From assembly GCF_041447285.1 (NCBI RefSeq), contig NZ_JBGMEB010000008.1, positions 105,434-169,433 on the forward strand: 64,000 nt of DNA, read 5' to 3'. The notes beneath the pieces are model-generated. The model did not search any database, was not told the DNA's origin, and saw only the letters and a program-made list of their open reading frames with translations. Positions 34,625 through 43,892 of this stretch are shown here, in pieces. A program made the translations under genes and the position numbers. This DNA is from Methanomethylovorans sp041447285 (lineage in GTDB: Archaea; Halobacteriota; Methanosarcinia; Methanosarcinales; Methanosarcinaceae). Position 1 is the stretch's first letter. The number at the start of each line of letters is the position of its first letter.

Positions 34625-35830
34625 TTATGCATTCACGGACTCGCCATGCTGTGAGATGTCTAATCCCACATATTCTTCTGCTTCGGTAACGCGCAGTCCC
34701 ATAGTTTTGTCTACTATCTGTGCAAGGATATAAGTTACTACGAATGCATACGTTATGGCCACACCTGCATCCAGGGCCTGGATAAGGAATTGATGTACAT
34801 TACCATATATCAGACCGTCAACACCTCCTACGGAAGCACTTGCAAATATTCCTGTAGCGAGGGCACCCCATAAACCGCCCATGCCGTGGACAGCCCAGGC
34901 ATCAAGGCTTTCATCCAATCCCTTCTTTACACGGAACAGTAACATCTTGTAACAGAGTACTCCTGCGATACCACCAATTGCTATAGCTGACATTGGTCCG
35001 ACAAATCCGGATGCTGGAGTTATTGCCACGAGTCCTGCTACGGCACCACTTACAATTCCCAGAGAACTTGGCTTTCCCTTTGCCCAGGAGGCAAGCATCC
35101 ATGTTATAGCACCAGAGGCTGCAGAAATGTTGGTTACTACAAAAGCATTTGCTGCAATGCCGTTTGCTGCAAGAGCACTACCGCCGTTGAAAGCGAACCA
35201 TCCGAACCACAGCAGAGCTGCACCAATCAAAGTGAGCGTGATATTCTCTGCTTCCATGCTGAACTTCCCAAACCCTGATCTCTTACCAATTACCATGGCC
35301 AGTGCAAGGGCTCCAAATCCTGAACTTATGTGTACTACAGTACCTCCTGCAAAGTCAAGAGCACCAAGCTTATGAGCCCAGCCTCCACCCCATGCCCAGT
35401 GAGCAAGTGGGTCGTATACAAGGGTAGTCCACAAAATTCCCAGTACTATAAATGAGCTGAACTTAATTCTTTCAGCAGTGGGTGATGTCAGAATAGCGAG
35501 AGTCACTGCAGCGAAAACCAACTGAAATGCCATGAATAGTATGTCAGGTATATTTACTGTGCCTGTTGCATCCAGGCCTACACCATTTAGTCCTATATAT
35601 TGAAGGCTTCCTATAAATCCTGAAATATCGGACCCGAAGGCAAGTGAATAACCAACCACTACCCATTGAATAGTTACAATAGCGAATGCAATGAAAGACA
35701 ATGCCATCATTGAAATTAAGTTCTTTTTTCTAACCATTCCGCCATAGAATAGCCCAACTCCAGGTGTCATTAACATTACCATGGCTGTACAAATAATTAT
35801 AAAAGCCGTGTCCCCTGCGTCTATTGGCAT
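34625..35830 (-). CDS. amt: Ammonium transporter
   Basis: 401 residues, about 11 membrane helices; GAGGTG 7 nt before the ATG. FVIICTAMVMLMTPGVGLFYGG-type N-terminus, DPLAHWAWGGGWAHKLGALDFAGGTVVHISSG (in parts) and HGMGGLWGALATG carry the pore histidines of the Amt/Rh family. It takes up ammonium under nitrogen limitation and is plugged by GlnK. Confidence 0.96.
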   Translation of the reverse strand: MPIDAGDTAFIIICTAMVMLMTPGVGLFYGGMVRKKNLISMMALSFIAFAIVTIQWVVVGYSLAFGSDISGFIGSLQYIGLNGVGLDATGTVNIPDILFMAFQLVFAAVTLAILTSPTAERIKFSSFIVLGILWTTLVYDPLAHWAWGGGWAHKLGALDFAGGTVVHISSGFGALALAMVIGKRSGFGKFSMEAENITLTLIGAALLWFGWFAFNGGSALAANGIAANAFVVTNISAASGAITWMLASWAKGKPSSLGIVSGAVAGLVAITPASGFVGPMSAIAIGGIAGVLCYKMLLFRVKKGLDESLDAWAVHGMGGLWGALATGIFASASVGGVDGLIYGNVHQFLIQALDAGVAITYAFVVTYILAQIVDKTMGLRVTEAEEYVGLDISQHGESVNA

Positions 35831-35925
35831 TCTAGTTGCACCTCTGTATTTGGTGGCTGAATAGCATTGTTTTTTTCAAAGTTATCGATTCCATATCCGT
35901 TCTCCTTTCAATGTGTCTGTTTTTT

Positions 35926-36068
35926 ACTGTAATCTACAGTGTGTAGCCGTATTCCTATGTTATTCTATTTATAATTTTTGATATGTCATTTTATCTGCAC
36001 AATATAATATCAACGCGGAGTCAAAAATAGAGTTTGTCTATAGACTATAGAGGATGTCTATATACTAT
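35926..36068 (-). promoter_or_regulatory. amt upstream region with palindrome and direct repeats
   Basis: A perfect 6-3-6 palindrome ACTGTAATCTACAGT at 35926-35940, and two 14-bp near-repeats TGTCTATAGACTAT (36035-36048) and TGTCTATATACTAT (36055-36068) spaced 20 bp. They lie in the 392-bp spacer before amt (35831-36222), which has no gene. I did not see the GGAA-N6-TTCC NrpR box known from Methanosarcina. Confidence 0.4.
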
Positions 36069-36222
36069 TTTGCCACAAAATAATATTTACTTATAACCAT
36101 CAGATGTAGTCTTTCAACTTTGCAATACTCAGGTTATAATTAGAAGGCCAACTGCAAGTAAGGAGATAAATATTCAAATGAAAAATAGAAAATTTGCATC
36201 TATAAGATGCTAAAGAATATTA

Positions 36223-36729
36223 TTAGTGATCTTCTTCCACTACTGTCTTTTTGAGGCAGATCTCAAAAACACCGTTTTTGCAAGTGGATACTGCAGTGTC
36301 AGGATCAACTGGCACGGGTAGTTCTACAAGTTTTGAAAATCCAAAGTTTGGAGCTATGACAACCAGTTCCAATTCATCTTTTGATGGAGAGAATTCGACA
36401 TATTCTTCATCCACAGACAGTTCTGCGGTAACATATACAGCATCATCGGTTTCAAATACTTCTACCACAGGCTCTGCACTGTTGATATATATATCTCCTT
36501 CTTCTTCCTCATCTTCATCAGTGAAAGAGGAATGAGCTATCTTAAAACCCTGTATATCTGGCTTCTCGCCGACCTTTTGGAATATGGTATATCCATAAAT
36601 AAAGGACTCACCAAGTTCATCAGCATCTTTAGAGAACATGGACAGCAGGTGCTGAATAAGCTGTTCGATGTCCATTATCGGGCTTTTATCAAAATCCTCA
36701 TCGAAAGAATGCTTTTTCTTGTCGTCCAT
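36223..36729 (-). CDS. Hsp20/alpha-crystallin-like protein
   Basis: 168 residues. The C-terminal half (PVVEVFETDDAVYVTAELS to the end) folds like a small heat-shock domain; LVELPVPVDPDTAVSTCKNGVFEICLKK is the conserved beta strand-turn ending. The N-terminus is acidic and longer than usual, with a poly-Asp/Glu stretch (TDEDEEEEGD). Archaeal small heat-shock proteins hold unfolded proteins; GvpH-type gas-vesicle proteins also have this domain, and no other gvp genes are near. Confidence 0.75.
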   Translation of the reverse strand: MDDKKKHSFDEDFDKSPIMDIEQLIQHLLSMFSKDADELGESFIYGYTIFQKVGEKPDIQGFKIAHSSFTDEDEEEEGDIYINSAEPVVEVFETDDAVYVTAELSVDEEYVEFSPSKDELELVVIAPNFGFSKLVELPVPVDPDTAVSTCKNGVFEICLKKTVVEEDH

Positions 36730-36783
36730 ATAATTTCTCCTATGTAGGCTCTTAGCAAATCAGCTTTTTGCCCACTTTCCCCA

Positions 36784-36822
36784 TTCGTTCTGTGCTATAC
36801 GAACAAGTCATATATAAAGGTA
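36784..36822 (-). promoter_or_regulatory. Promoter of the Hsp20-like gene with inverted repeat
   Basis: A TATA-like TTTATATATG (about 36810-36819, minus strand) is followed at the expected start region by arms TTCGT/ACGAA (36784-36788 and 36799-36803). The repeat could be a heat-response operator, but no regulator is known for it. Confidence 0.35.
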
Positions 36823-36971
36823 TACTTTCAGACGTGCCTTTACAAGTGTAAGTGCTGTACACCCCTATAATAATACATACCCCACTACAATAAACATGTT
36901 TCGCCTTTGAGACTCTGTAAATAAGAGTATATTCATAAACTGATATAGATACCTAACAGAAGAGTGGTCAG

Positions 36972-37367
36972 ATGAGGATCGATACTAATCGTGCAGTCGA
37001 GCTTATAGATATTACAGATGATGTTTTAGCAGAAGTATATAAAAGCTCAATACAGAATGGAATATGCTTAGTAAGCACAACCCACACAACCACAGCTATA
37101 ATAATCAATGAGAATGAGCCAGGTTTGCTTTCCGACATGTTCAATCTGCTCAACAAGCTAGTACCCCCCGGTGCAGGATACAATCATGATCCTATAGACA
37201 ATAATGCTGATTCTCACCTTCGAGCCATGCTTTTAGGGTCCAGTGAAACAGTACCTATAGTAGACGGAAAACTCGTATTGGGCACATGGCAAAGAATATT
37301 CTTCGTTGAACTTGATGGACCGCGTCAGAGAAAGGTGCACATTACATTAGTTAAAAATGTAGGGTAA
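36972..37367 (+). CDS. YjbQ/UPF0047-family protein (secondary thiamine-phosphate synthase-like)
   Basis: 131 residues. VSTTHTTTAIIINENEPGLLSDM and the histidine motif AGYNHDPIDNNADSHLRAMLLGSS, then GTWQRIFFVELDGPRQRKVHI match the YjbQ family exactly in length and order. E. coli YjbQ has weak thiamine-phosphate synthase activity, but the true role is unproven. Single gene. Confidence 0.9.
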   Translation: MRIDTNRAVELIDITDDVLAEVYKSSIQNGICLVSTTHTTTAIIINENEPGLLSDMFNLLNKLVPPGAGYNHDPIDNNADSHLRAMLLGSSETVPIVDGKLVLGTWQRIFFVELDGPRQRKVHITLVKNVG

Positions 37368-37468
37368 TTTCCTAAGGTAGGATGTTGAAAGGGCAGGATT
37401 TGGAAGGACATTAACCATTTTATAACTTCATCTCAATTTACTGTAAATTGTACGATAAGGTCATGTTA

Positions 37469-37906
37469 TTATATGGGTAAAGTCATAAAATTATATACGA
37501 ACTTCACTCCACAGGAGAACAGTGCTAAACCAATCCCAACATAAAAGAATCCTATAAAATAACCCGGCAAAAGACTAAGTTTCCGGATAGTAATACCACC
37601 TAATATCATTATCAACATAATTAGGTATGATTTTTTATCAAAGAATTCCAAAAAAAACATTCTTGTTCTACTATCGCTATTTATTCTATTAGTGTGCTTG
37701 TCAACTAATCTAGAAAAGATAGACACATAAAAAACTAAAAATACTGAAGCAGCTAGCAGTATTTTAAAAGTAAACTGACCTTTGATCACAAAATATGGGA
37801 ATCCTATTTTTATTACCATTAATCCAGCAAATATCCAAACGATGCCTGCAATTAAAATTAAATATTTATTCGGAATTGATAACTTTTTATTAAGATTATT
37901 ACTCAT
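37469..37906 (-). CDS. Membrane protein of unknown function, four helices
   Basis: 145 residues, not recognised. Four hydrophobic stretches (YLILIAGIVWIFAGLMVI; ILLAASVFLVFYVSIF; YLIMLIMILGGITI; FIGFFYVGIGLALFSCG) with a basic loop in the middle. A single short gene without evident partners. Confidence 0.55.
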   Translation of the reverse strand: MSNNLNKKLSIPNKYLILIAGIVWIFAGLMVIKIGFPYFVIKGQFTFKILLAASVFLVFYVSIFSRLVDKHTNRINSDSRTRMFFLEFFDKKSYLIMLIMILGGITIRKLSLLPGYFIGFFYVGIGLALFSCGVKFVYNFMTLPI

Positions 37907-37915
37907 ATTTACTAT

Positions 37916-38128
37916 TTACCTTGCATTCATTAAATAAAAGCTTATAGTATCAATAACTCTGTAAATCAGTCCCAAGGTACGGGGGATTCTCGTGGGGTAA
38001 TCTCGTTGTAACCTCTGAATCACTCTAGTGGCTATAAATGGGAAGTTGCTATTATGTGCAACAATACGATGCCTAAGTGTATACATAGAATTACAGTAGT
38101 AAGCACACCCAGGTTGCGCAATGATCAA
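37916..38128 (-). other. Short unassigned ORF, possibly a gene remnant
   Basis: A 70-codon frame with basic, aromatic-rich content (RVIQRLQRDYPTRIPRTLG). No start site or promoter is evident and no family was recognised. It fills most of the 253-bp spacer 37907-38159. It may be the worn end of an insertion sequence, or chance. Confidence 0.2.
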
Positions 38129-38159
38129 ATAAACGTAAAAGTAAAAAAAAGTTTACTGC

Positions 38160-38339
38160 TTATTCAGCAGAATAATAACATCTCTTTGGTGAGATGACTT
38201 TTCCTTCTTCTTTCAAAGAGCTGATTATCTTGCTCACTTCTTTGCTGTCAATCCCTGTCATCTTTGCAACATCTCCAGGTCTTAGTGGCTTGCCAGCGTT
38301 CTTCATCGCTTCAAGGACAATCTGTGTATTATCGGTCAT
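38160..38339 (-). CDS. Small winged-helix DNA-binding protein
   Basis: 59 residues from ATG 38339 (GGAG 7 nt before it), shorter than the frame from 38369. It is a bare helix-turn-helix/winged domain: NTQIVLEAMKNAGKPLRPGDVAKMTGIDSKEVSKIISSLKEEGKV (read as consecutive stretches). Such one-domain regulators are common in methanogens; target unknown. Confidence 0.7.
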   Translation of the reverse strand: MTDNTQIVLEAMKNAGKPLRPGDVAKMTGIDSKEVSKIISSLKEEGKVISPKRCYYSAE

Positions 38340-38443
38340 TGAATATCTCCATACTGTATATGTCAGCATACATTAAAAAATTAGGCTCTAGTTAAGGTAA
38401 TAACAGATCTGTGTAGTCTCATATTGAACCTTTAGCTATTCTT

Positions 38444-39994
38444 TTATTGTGCTGTTTTATCTGAGGAAGCTTTGTATTGACCAGGGGAGAATATAAGCTC
38501 AAATCGTGCTCCTTCTCCCGGTAAGCCCGTTTCTCTTATTCCGATGCCGGTTATAGACAGTATCTCTTTTGATAAAAAAAGTCCGTATCCAGAAGTAGAA
38601 TTCCCTTTCTTGAACAATTTACTTTTGTCCTTGATACCAATGCCATCGTCTTGGAATACTACCAATAATTTATCTTTTTCCTCCACAGTGGTGATTGTGA
38701 GATTACTGGCCTTGCTGTGTTTTATTACATTGTTGGCCAGATTATAGAACACTTTCTTTATCATCGGGTCCGTGAAGATCAAATAATCTTTTACGTCCAT
38801 ATGCATATTTATCAATGCCTTGTCCACTGGAACCATAGCACTGATAACAACTTCTCGGAGATTGACCCACTGAGGAGCATGAATTCCAACATCCTCATAA
38901 TCTTTGGTGAACATAATATGCCTATCAATAGACCTCACACTCGCCTTCATCCTCTCCAACATCCTGAGTACTTCAGGGTTATCTATTCGTTCCATCACCA
39001 GGTATAGGTATCCTTCCATGATCATTACCTGATTAATTATATCGTGGCGTGTGATGGAACTTAGGAGGTTAAGCTTGCTGTTGATCTGTCTTAGAGCTTC
39101 GTACATCTTCTCTTTCTCGGTTATATCTTCAATTACACCATCCAAATAACTCAAGTTACCACTAGAATCATAGTTTGCTGAAAATGAAACAGAAGCCATG
39201 ATATTGATTCCATCCCTGCGCTTGAAAATTATCTTTCGGTCCTTTATCTTACCTGTCTGCTTCAGCTCTCTCAATAGCTCAGAGCGTTCCTCAGGATAAC
39301 GATAGATTTCTTCCACAGGTCTGTCCAGTAACTCTTTTTCATCATTGAATCCCAGCATCTTGTATGCTGTGGGGTTCGCCTGAATTATATGGCCTCCTTT
39401 CCAGGGTTCACTTCTGACAATACCGATATTGACATTTTCAACCAGTGTGCGATACTTTTCCTCGCTCTCTCTTAAAGCAGCTTCCTTCTTCTCCTTTTCT
39501 GTTATATCCTCAGCCACGCCGTCTAAGTAAATTACGTTACCATTAGAATCATACTGTGCTGAAAAAGTAATCGAACACAGCACTGGTGATCCATCCCTGC
39601 GCTTGAACATTACCTTGCGGTCCTTAATTTTGCCTGATTGTTTCAGCTCTCTCAGTAGCTCAGAACGTTCCTCAGGATGAAGATAGACTTGTTCCACAGG
39701 TATTTCCATAAGTTCTTTTTCATCATCGAATCCCAGCATCCTGCATAATGCCGGGTTCGTCTGAATAAAATGGCCGCCTTCCCATGGTTCACTCCTGAGA
39801 ATGCCAATATTGACATTCTCAATCAGTGTGCGGTACTTTTCCTCACTTTCCTGCAATGCATGCATAGCTAAGCTTAACTGCCCGAGCTGTTCCTGTAGCT
39901 GAGGGTAATAGCTTTTCCTATGAGAAGTCTCTCCCAGCCCAATGATCTTTTTTCGCAGACTGTCCAGCCTGTGGTCTTCTTCAGAGTGCTCCAT
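38444..39994 (-). CDS. PAS-PAS histidine kinase, dehydrogenase-linked (module 1)
   Basis: 516 residues from ATG 39994, which overlaps the dehydrogenase stop by 14 bp. An N-terminal helix carries HRKSYYPQL near residue 25-33; this segment is shared with the kinase of module 2 (45 of the first 56 residues identical). Two nearly identical PAS domains follow, each ending DGV-EDITEKEK, then the H-box ITRHDIINQ (HD rather than the usual HE) and an ATPase end with N-box NLANNVIKHS, QDDGIGI and STSGYGLFLSKE. No membrane helices, so a cytoplasmic sensor. The paired alcohol dehydrogenase suggests that the kinase reads a metabolic or redox signal; see the ErcA/ErcS comparison. Confidence 0.85.
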   Translation of the reverse strand: MEHSEEDHRLDSLRKKIIGLGETSHRKSYYPQLQEQLGQLSLAMHALQESEEKYRTLIENVNIGILRSEPWEGGHFIQTNPALCRMLGFDDEKELMEIPVEQVYLHPEERSELLRELKQSGKIKDRKVMFKRRDGSPVLCSITFSAQYDSNGNVIYLDGVAEDITEKEKKEAALRESEEKYRTLVENVNIGIVRSEPWKGGHIIQANPTAYKMLGFNDEKELLDRPVEEIYRYPEERSELLRELKQTGKIKDRKIIFKRRDGINIMASVSFSANYDSSGNLSYLDGVIEDITEKEKMYEALRQINSKLNLLSSITRHDIINQVMIMEGYLYLVMERIDNPEVLRMLERMKASVRSIDRHIMFTKDYEDVGIHAPQWVNLREVVISAMVPVDKALINMHMDVKDYLIFTDPMIKKVFYNLANNVIKHSKASNLTITTVEEKDKLLVVFQDDGIGIKDKSKLFKKGNSTSGYGLFLSKEILSITGIGIRETGLPGEGARFELIFSPGQYKASSDKTAQ

Positions 39995-41171
39995 AATAAA
40001 GTCTCTCAATATCTTCTCTGGTCGCAGGACGGGGATTTGTGGCTAAACAGGGGTCCAGGAATGCATTCTCGCTGAGATATTTAATCTCCTCCTCTTTTAC
40101 TCCCATGTTTGACAAACCTGGTTCTATTCCCAGCTGGCTGGTCATACTACGCAGTTCGCGTATAAGGCCCTCAATTCCTTTGTTCTCAGGTATCTCCTTT
40201 CCAGACATAGCAGCCTCAAGATCCCTATATTTGTCAGCCGCCGAGGAATAATTAAAGGCAGCAACATGTTCCAGAAGCTGAGCATTGCATTCGCCGTGTG
40301 GAGAGTCAAGATACCCTCCGAGACTATGAGCCATTGCATGCACTAAACCCAGGCTGGCGTTAGAAAATGCCAGACCTGCATACATACTTCCCAGCATGAC
40401 TTTATCCCTGTACATGATGTTATCCGGATCTGCATATGCTTTTGGCAGATATTCGGCTAATAGTCTGGTAGCCTCTAAAGCATACATATCGGTCATGACA
40501 GAAGAGGCATTTGAAACATATGATTCAAAAGCGTGGCATAGAGCATCCATACCCGTAGCTGCTGTCAATTCTGGACTCATCGAAAGTGTAACTTCCGGAT
40601 CAATTAACGCTAAGTCTGGTACCATAGTCTTGCTGATGATGGCAAACTTGCGCCTTTTTCTTTCATCAGTTATTATGGCAAACTGAGATACATCAGCAGA
40701 AGACCCTGCTGTTGTTGGTATACATATAAGCGGTGGCCCTGGAACAACTACCTCGTCCACTCCTTCCAGTTCCAGAACGTTGCAGCGGTTTGATACTACT
40801 GCACCAATTGCTTTGCCACAGTCCATCGGGCTGCCACCCCCTACAGCTACTATGAGGTCACATTTGTTCTCTACATAAAACTCTGCCCCTTGCATGACCT
40901 CTTGTGATCGCGGGTTTTGGGAAACTTTGTCATAGATCACTACTTCTAAACCTGCAGCCATTAGGTTATCAATTATTTCTCCTGCCCAGCCAGCTTTAAT
41001 TACACCGGGATCAGTGACCAAAAATATATTTTGACCAGATAAACTGAGAATGTGTTGGTTTATGAGGCTTCTGGAACCATCACCCAATATAATCTCCGGT
41101 GCTACGAACTTACGGATGGGGAGTCCCTCATATAAGATATTGCTTATTGCTTTATTATCCCCTGTGGTCAT
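39981..41171 (-). CDS. Iron-containing alcohol dehydrogenase, ErcA-like (module 1)
   Basis: 396 residues. NAD-binding VAVGGGSPMDCGKAIGAV, then metal ligands in GMDALCHAFESYVSN and LVHAMAHSLGGYLDSPHGECNA; the Asp and three His expected for iron are all present, so the enzyme looks active. It overlaps the histidine-kinase gene by 14 bp. In Pseudomonas an iron-dehydrogenase named ErcA stands with the histidine kinase ErcS in ethanol-oxidation control, and this gene pair resembles that. Substrate unknown; a related copy follows at 42612. Confidence 0.88.
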   Translation of the reverse strand: MTTGDNKAISNILYEGLPIRKFVAPEIILGDGSRSLINQHILSLSGQNIFLVTDPGVIKAGWAGEIIDNLMAAGLEVVIYDKVSQNPRSQEVMQGAEFYVENKCDLIVAVGGGSPMDCGKAIGAVVSNRCNVLELEGVDEVVVPGPPLICIPTTAGSSADVSQFAIITDERKRRKFAIISKTMVPDLALIDPEVTLSMSPELTAATGMDALCHAFESYVSNASSVMTDMYALEATRLLAEYLPKAYADPDNIMYRDKVMLGSMYAGLAFSNASLGLVHAMAHSLGGYLDSPHGECNAQLLEHVAAFNYSSAADKYRDLEAAMSGKEIPENKGIEGLIRELRSMTSQLGIEPGLSNMGVKEEEIKYLSENAFLDPCLATNPRPATREDIERLYYGAL

Positions 41172-41260
41172 TTTGATACCTCTCCCTATGAGTATCTATA
41201 TATGTTTTTCAATGCACGATGCATCCCCTGTGCATTACTTTATATCCCCTTTTTATATTC

Positions 41261-41297
41261 AGCTATATTAATATAAAAGTATTATGTTGCACAACAT
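41261..41297 (-). promoter_or_regulatory. Promoter of dehydrogenase/kinase module 1
   Basis: On the minus strand the inverted repeat ATGTTG-N2-CAACAT (41284-41297) is followed by AATACTTTTATATTAATATAG, a TATA region shared almost exactly with the module 2 promoter, about 100 bp before the ATG. Confidence 0.55.
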
Positions 41298-41404
41298 TTT
41301 ATAGATTCAATAAGTAACAATTTAAGTCATTCACTTTATTGCAAAGTAACAGAAAAAATATACAATAGTAATAATGTATTTGACATTATCATTTGAAGAT
41401 GAAT

Positions 41405-42625
41405 CTATTTGTACAAAGGCAGGGTAAAAGTAAAATTACTCCCTTTTCCGGGTTCGCTTTCGGCCCATATACTTCCACCATGAAGTTCAACAAGCTCTTT
41501 TGAAAGAGCAAGCCCAAGACCGGTGCCTTCGTATTTTCTTGCTTCTGAAGAATCCAGCTGCATGAACGGTGTGAAAAGTCTTTTTAATCCTTCCTTGGGA
41601 ATACCAATGCCTGTATCAATTACGGAGATATGGACAAATTTCTCATTGGTACTTGTGTTAATTATTACATTTCCATCTTTTTCTGTAAATTTGATGGCAT
41701 TGCTTGTAAGATTGAACAGAATTTGTTTTAGCTTTGCTCTATCAGCAAACACGTAGTTTTCTTCAGAATCTAGAGATATTTTGATATGTATCTCCTTTTT
41801 ATCTGCAAGGTGTTTTATAGTAGAGTAGAGCTCCTTATATACTTCATCAAGAGCCACTTTTTCTTTATACAACTTCATTTTTCCAGACTCGATTTTGGAA
41901 ATATCCAATATCTCGTTAATAATATTAAGTAAATGTTTTCCGCTCTGAGATATGTTATATATGTATTGGGATTGCTTATCGTTAATTTCTCCAGGGATTT
42001 CATCAAGTAGCATATCAGAAAATCCTATTATTGAGTTCAAAGGAGTTCGCAGCTCATGGCTCATATTTGCAAGGAACTCGCTTTTGATACGGTTTGCATT
42101 TTCTGCAGCTGCTTTTGCCCTTAACATCTCATCTTCGGTTTTTTTCTTCTCAGTAATATCCATACCTATTACAAGGAACCTGTTGCTAGGGGTCATTACG
42201 GCATTAACTTCCAGGTAGAACTCCTTTCCTTCCTTATTTATACAAGGAAACTCTCCTGATATTTTTCCTTCGTCTTGCAACACCTTGAATATTTCATCAT
42301 AGTACTCTCTATTTAATGAATCCACTATATCAGAATAGTTCATTTTGAGCATTTCCTTTCTGGAATAGCCAGTAATTTTGCATGCTGCAGGGTTTACATC
42401 AACAAAATTCCCACCGAAATCCATTACAAAAATAGGAGAGGGAGATATGTTTACGTATGTTCTGTACTTTTCTTCACTTTCCTGCAATGCACGCATAGCT
42501 TGGCTTAACTCGTTGATTTGCTCTTTTAGCTGAGGGTAATAACTCTTCCGATGGGATGTATCACCCAATCCGATGATCCTTTTCCGCAGATCATCAAGCC
42601 TGCTGTCTTCTTCAGAGTGCGCCAT
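41405..42625 (-). CDS. PAS histidine kinase, dehydrogenase-linked (module 2)
   Basis: 406 residues. The N-terminal 56 residues, with HRKSYYPQL, are almost those of the module 1 kinase, but from there the protein differs: one PAS domain (VNISPSPIFVMDFGGNFVDVNPA), a classical HisKA with NMSHELRTPLNSIIGFSDML and an ATPase end with NLTSNAIKFTEKDG, DTGIGIPKEGL and GTGLGLALSKELVELHGG. It overlaps its dehydrogenase by 14 bp, the same junction as in module 1. The shared N-terminus is probably the part that contacts the dehydrogenase. Confidence 0.88.
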   Translation of the reverse strand: MAHSEEDSRLDDLRKRIIGLGDTSHRKSYYPQLKEQINELSQAMRALQESEEKYRTYVNISPSPIFVMDFGGNFVDVNPAACKITGYSRKEMLKMNYSDIVDSLNREYYDEIFKVLQDEGKISGEFPCINKEGKEFYLEVNAVMTPSNRFLVIGMDITEKKKTEDEMLRAKAAAENANRIKSEFLANMSHELRTPLNSIIGFSDMLLDEIPGEINDKQSQYIYNISQSGKHLLNIINEILDISKIESGKMKLYKEKVALDEVYKELYSTIKHLADKKEIHIKISLDSEENYVFADRAKLKQILFNLTSNAIKFTEKDGNVIINTSTNEKFVHISVIDTGIGIPKEGLKRLFTPFMQLDSSEARKYEGTGLGLALSKELVELHGGSIWAESEPGKGSNFTFTLPLYK

Positions 42626-43808
42626 AATAAAGTCTCTCGATATCTTCTCTGGTCGCAGGGCGGGGATTGGTGGCTAAACAAGGGTCTACGAATGCATTTT
42701 CACTGAGGAATTTTATGTCATCCTCTTTTAGTCCCATACTTGATAACCCGATCTTTATTCCTAACTGGTTGGTGATACTGCGCAGTTCGTGTATAAGGCC
42801 CGCAGGATCGCCTTCATTTGATGTCTTTTTTCCAGACATAGCAGCTTCAAGCTCCTTATATTTTTGAGCTGCATTGGGATAATTAAAGGCGACAACATGT
42901 TCCAGGAGCTGAGCGTTGCATTCTCCGTGTGGATAGTCCAGATAACCTCCAAGGCTGTGAGCCATAGAATGCACTAAGCCTAAGCTGGCGTTAGAAAATG
43001 CCAAACCTGCGTACATGCTCCCCAGCATGACTTTATCCCTATACATGATGTTATCAGGATCTGCATATGCTTTTGGCAGATACTCGGCTAATAATCTGGT
43101 AGCCTCTAGAGCATACATATCAGTTATAACAGAGGAAGCATTAGAAACGTATGATTCAAAAGCGTGACAAAGAGCATCTATTCCCGTCGCAGCAGTCAGT
43201 TTTGGGCTCATTGTAATGATTGTCTCAGGATCAATAATTGCAAGGTCCGGTAACATTGTCTTGCTAATTATGGAAAATTTGCTTTTCTTCTGTTCATCAT
43301 TAATTATAGAGAATTGAGATACGTCAGCAGAGGAACCAGCTGTTGTAGGGACACATATTATAGGTGGAGCAGGCATAGCTACTTCGTCCACTCCTTCTAG
43401 TTCCAGAACGCTGCAATGGTTTGATACCACTGCGCCAATCGCTTTCCCGCAGTCCATTGGACTGCCACCACCTACGGCCACTACCAGATCGCAGTCGCTT
43501 TCAACATAAAGCTGCGCTCCTTGCATTACTTCTTCTGACCGAGGGTTCGGAGAAACCTTGTCATATATAATCACATCTAAACCTGCAGATGTGAGATTAT
43601 CTGTTATCTCTCCAGCCCAGCCAGCTTTAATTACACCGGGATCAGTGACCAAAAATATATTTTGACCAGAGAGGCTGAGAACGTACTGGTTGATGAGGTT
43701 CCTGGAACCATCACCTAATATAATCTCTGGAGCTACAAACTTACGAATGGGAAAGCTTGCATGTGTGATATTGCTTATTTTTGTAGTATCCTCTCTGATA
43801 TCTTTCAT
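42612..43808 (-). CDS. Iron-containing alcohol dehydrogenase, ErcA-like (module 2)
   Basis: 398 residues from ATG 43808, preferred because GAGGA lies just before it; an ATG at 43820 has none. Very similar along its whole length to the module 1 enzyme, with the same VAVGGGSPMDCGKAIGAV, DALCHAFESYVSN and LVHSMAHSLGGYLDYPHGECNA sites. The DNA is also close in many stretches, showing a duplication that kept the dehydrogenase nearly unchanged. Confidence 0.88.
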   Translation of the reverse strand: MKDIREDTTKISNITHASFPIRKFVAPEIILGDGSRNLINQYVLSLSGQNIFLVTDPGVIKAGWAGEITDNLTSAGLDVIIYDKVSPNPRSEEVMQGAQLYVESDCDLVVAVGGGSPMDCGKAIGAVVSNHCSVLELEGVDEVAMPAPPIICVPTTAGSSADVSQFSIINDEQKKSKFSIISKTMLPDLAIIDPETIITMSPKLTAATGIDALCHAFESYVSNASSVITDMYALEATRLLAEYLPKAYADPDNIMYRDKVMLGSMYAGLAFSNASLGLVHSMAHSLGGYLDYPHGECNAQLLEHVVAFNYPNAAQKYKELEAAMSGKKTSNEGDPAGLIHELRSITNQLGIKIGLSSMGLKEDDIKFLSENAFVDPCLATNPRPATREDIERLYYGAL

Positions 43809-43892
43809 GCATTTCCTCATTTATAGTTTTTGAGAATTTTTAAAATACAAAAGATAATTTTTGTAATTTCTTATCTAACAGTCTACATTATA

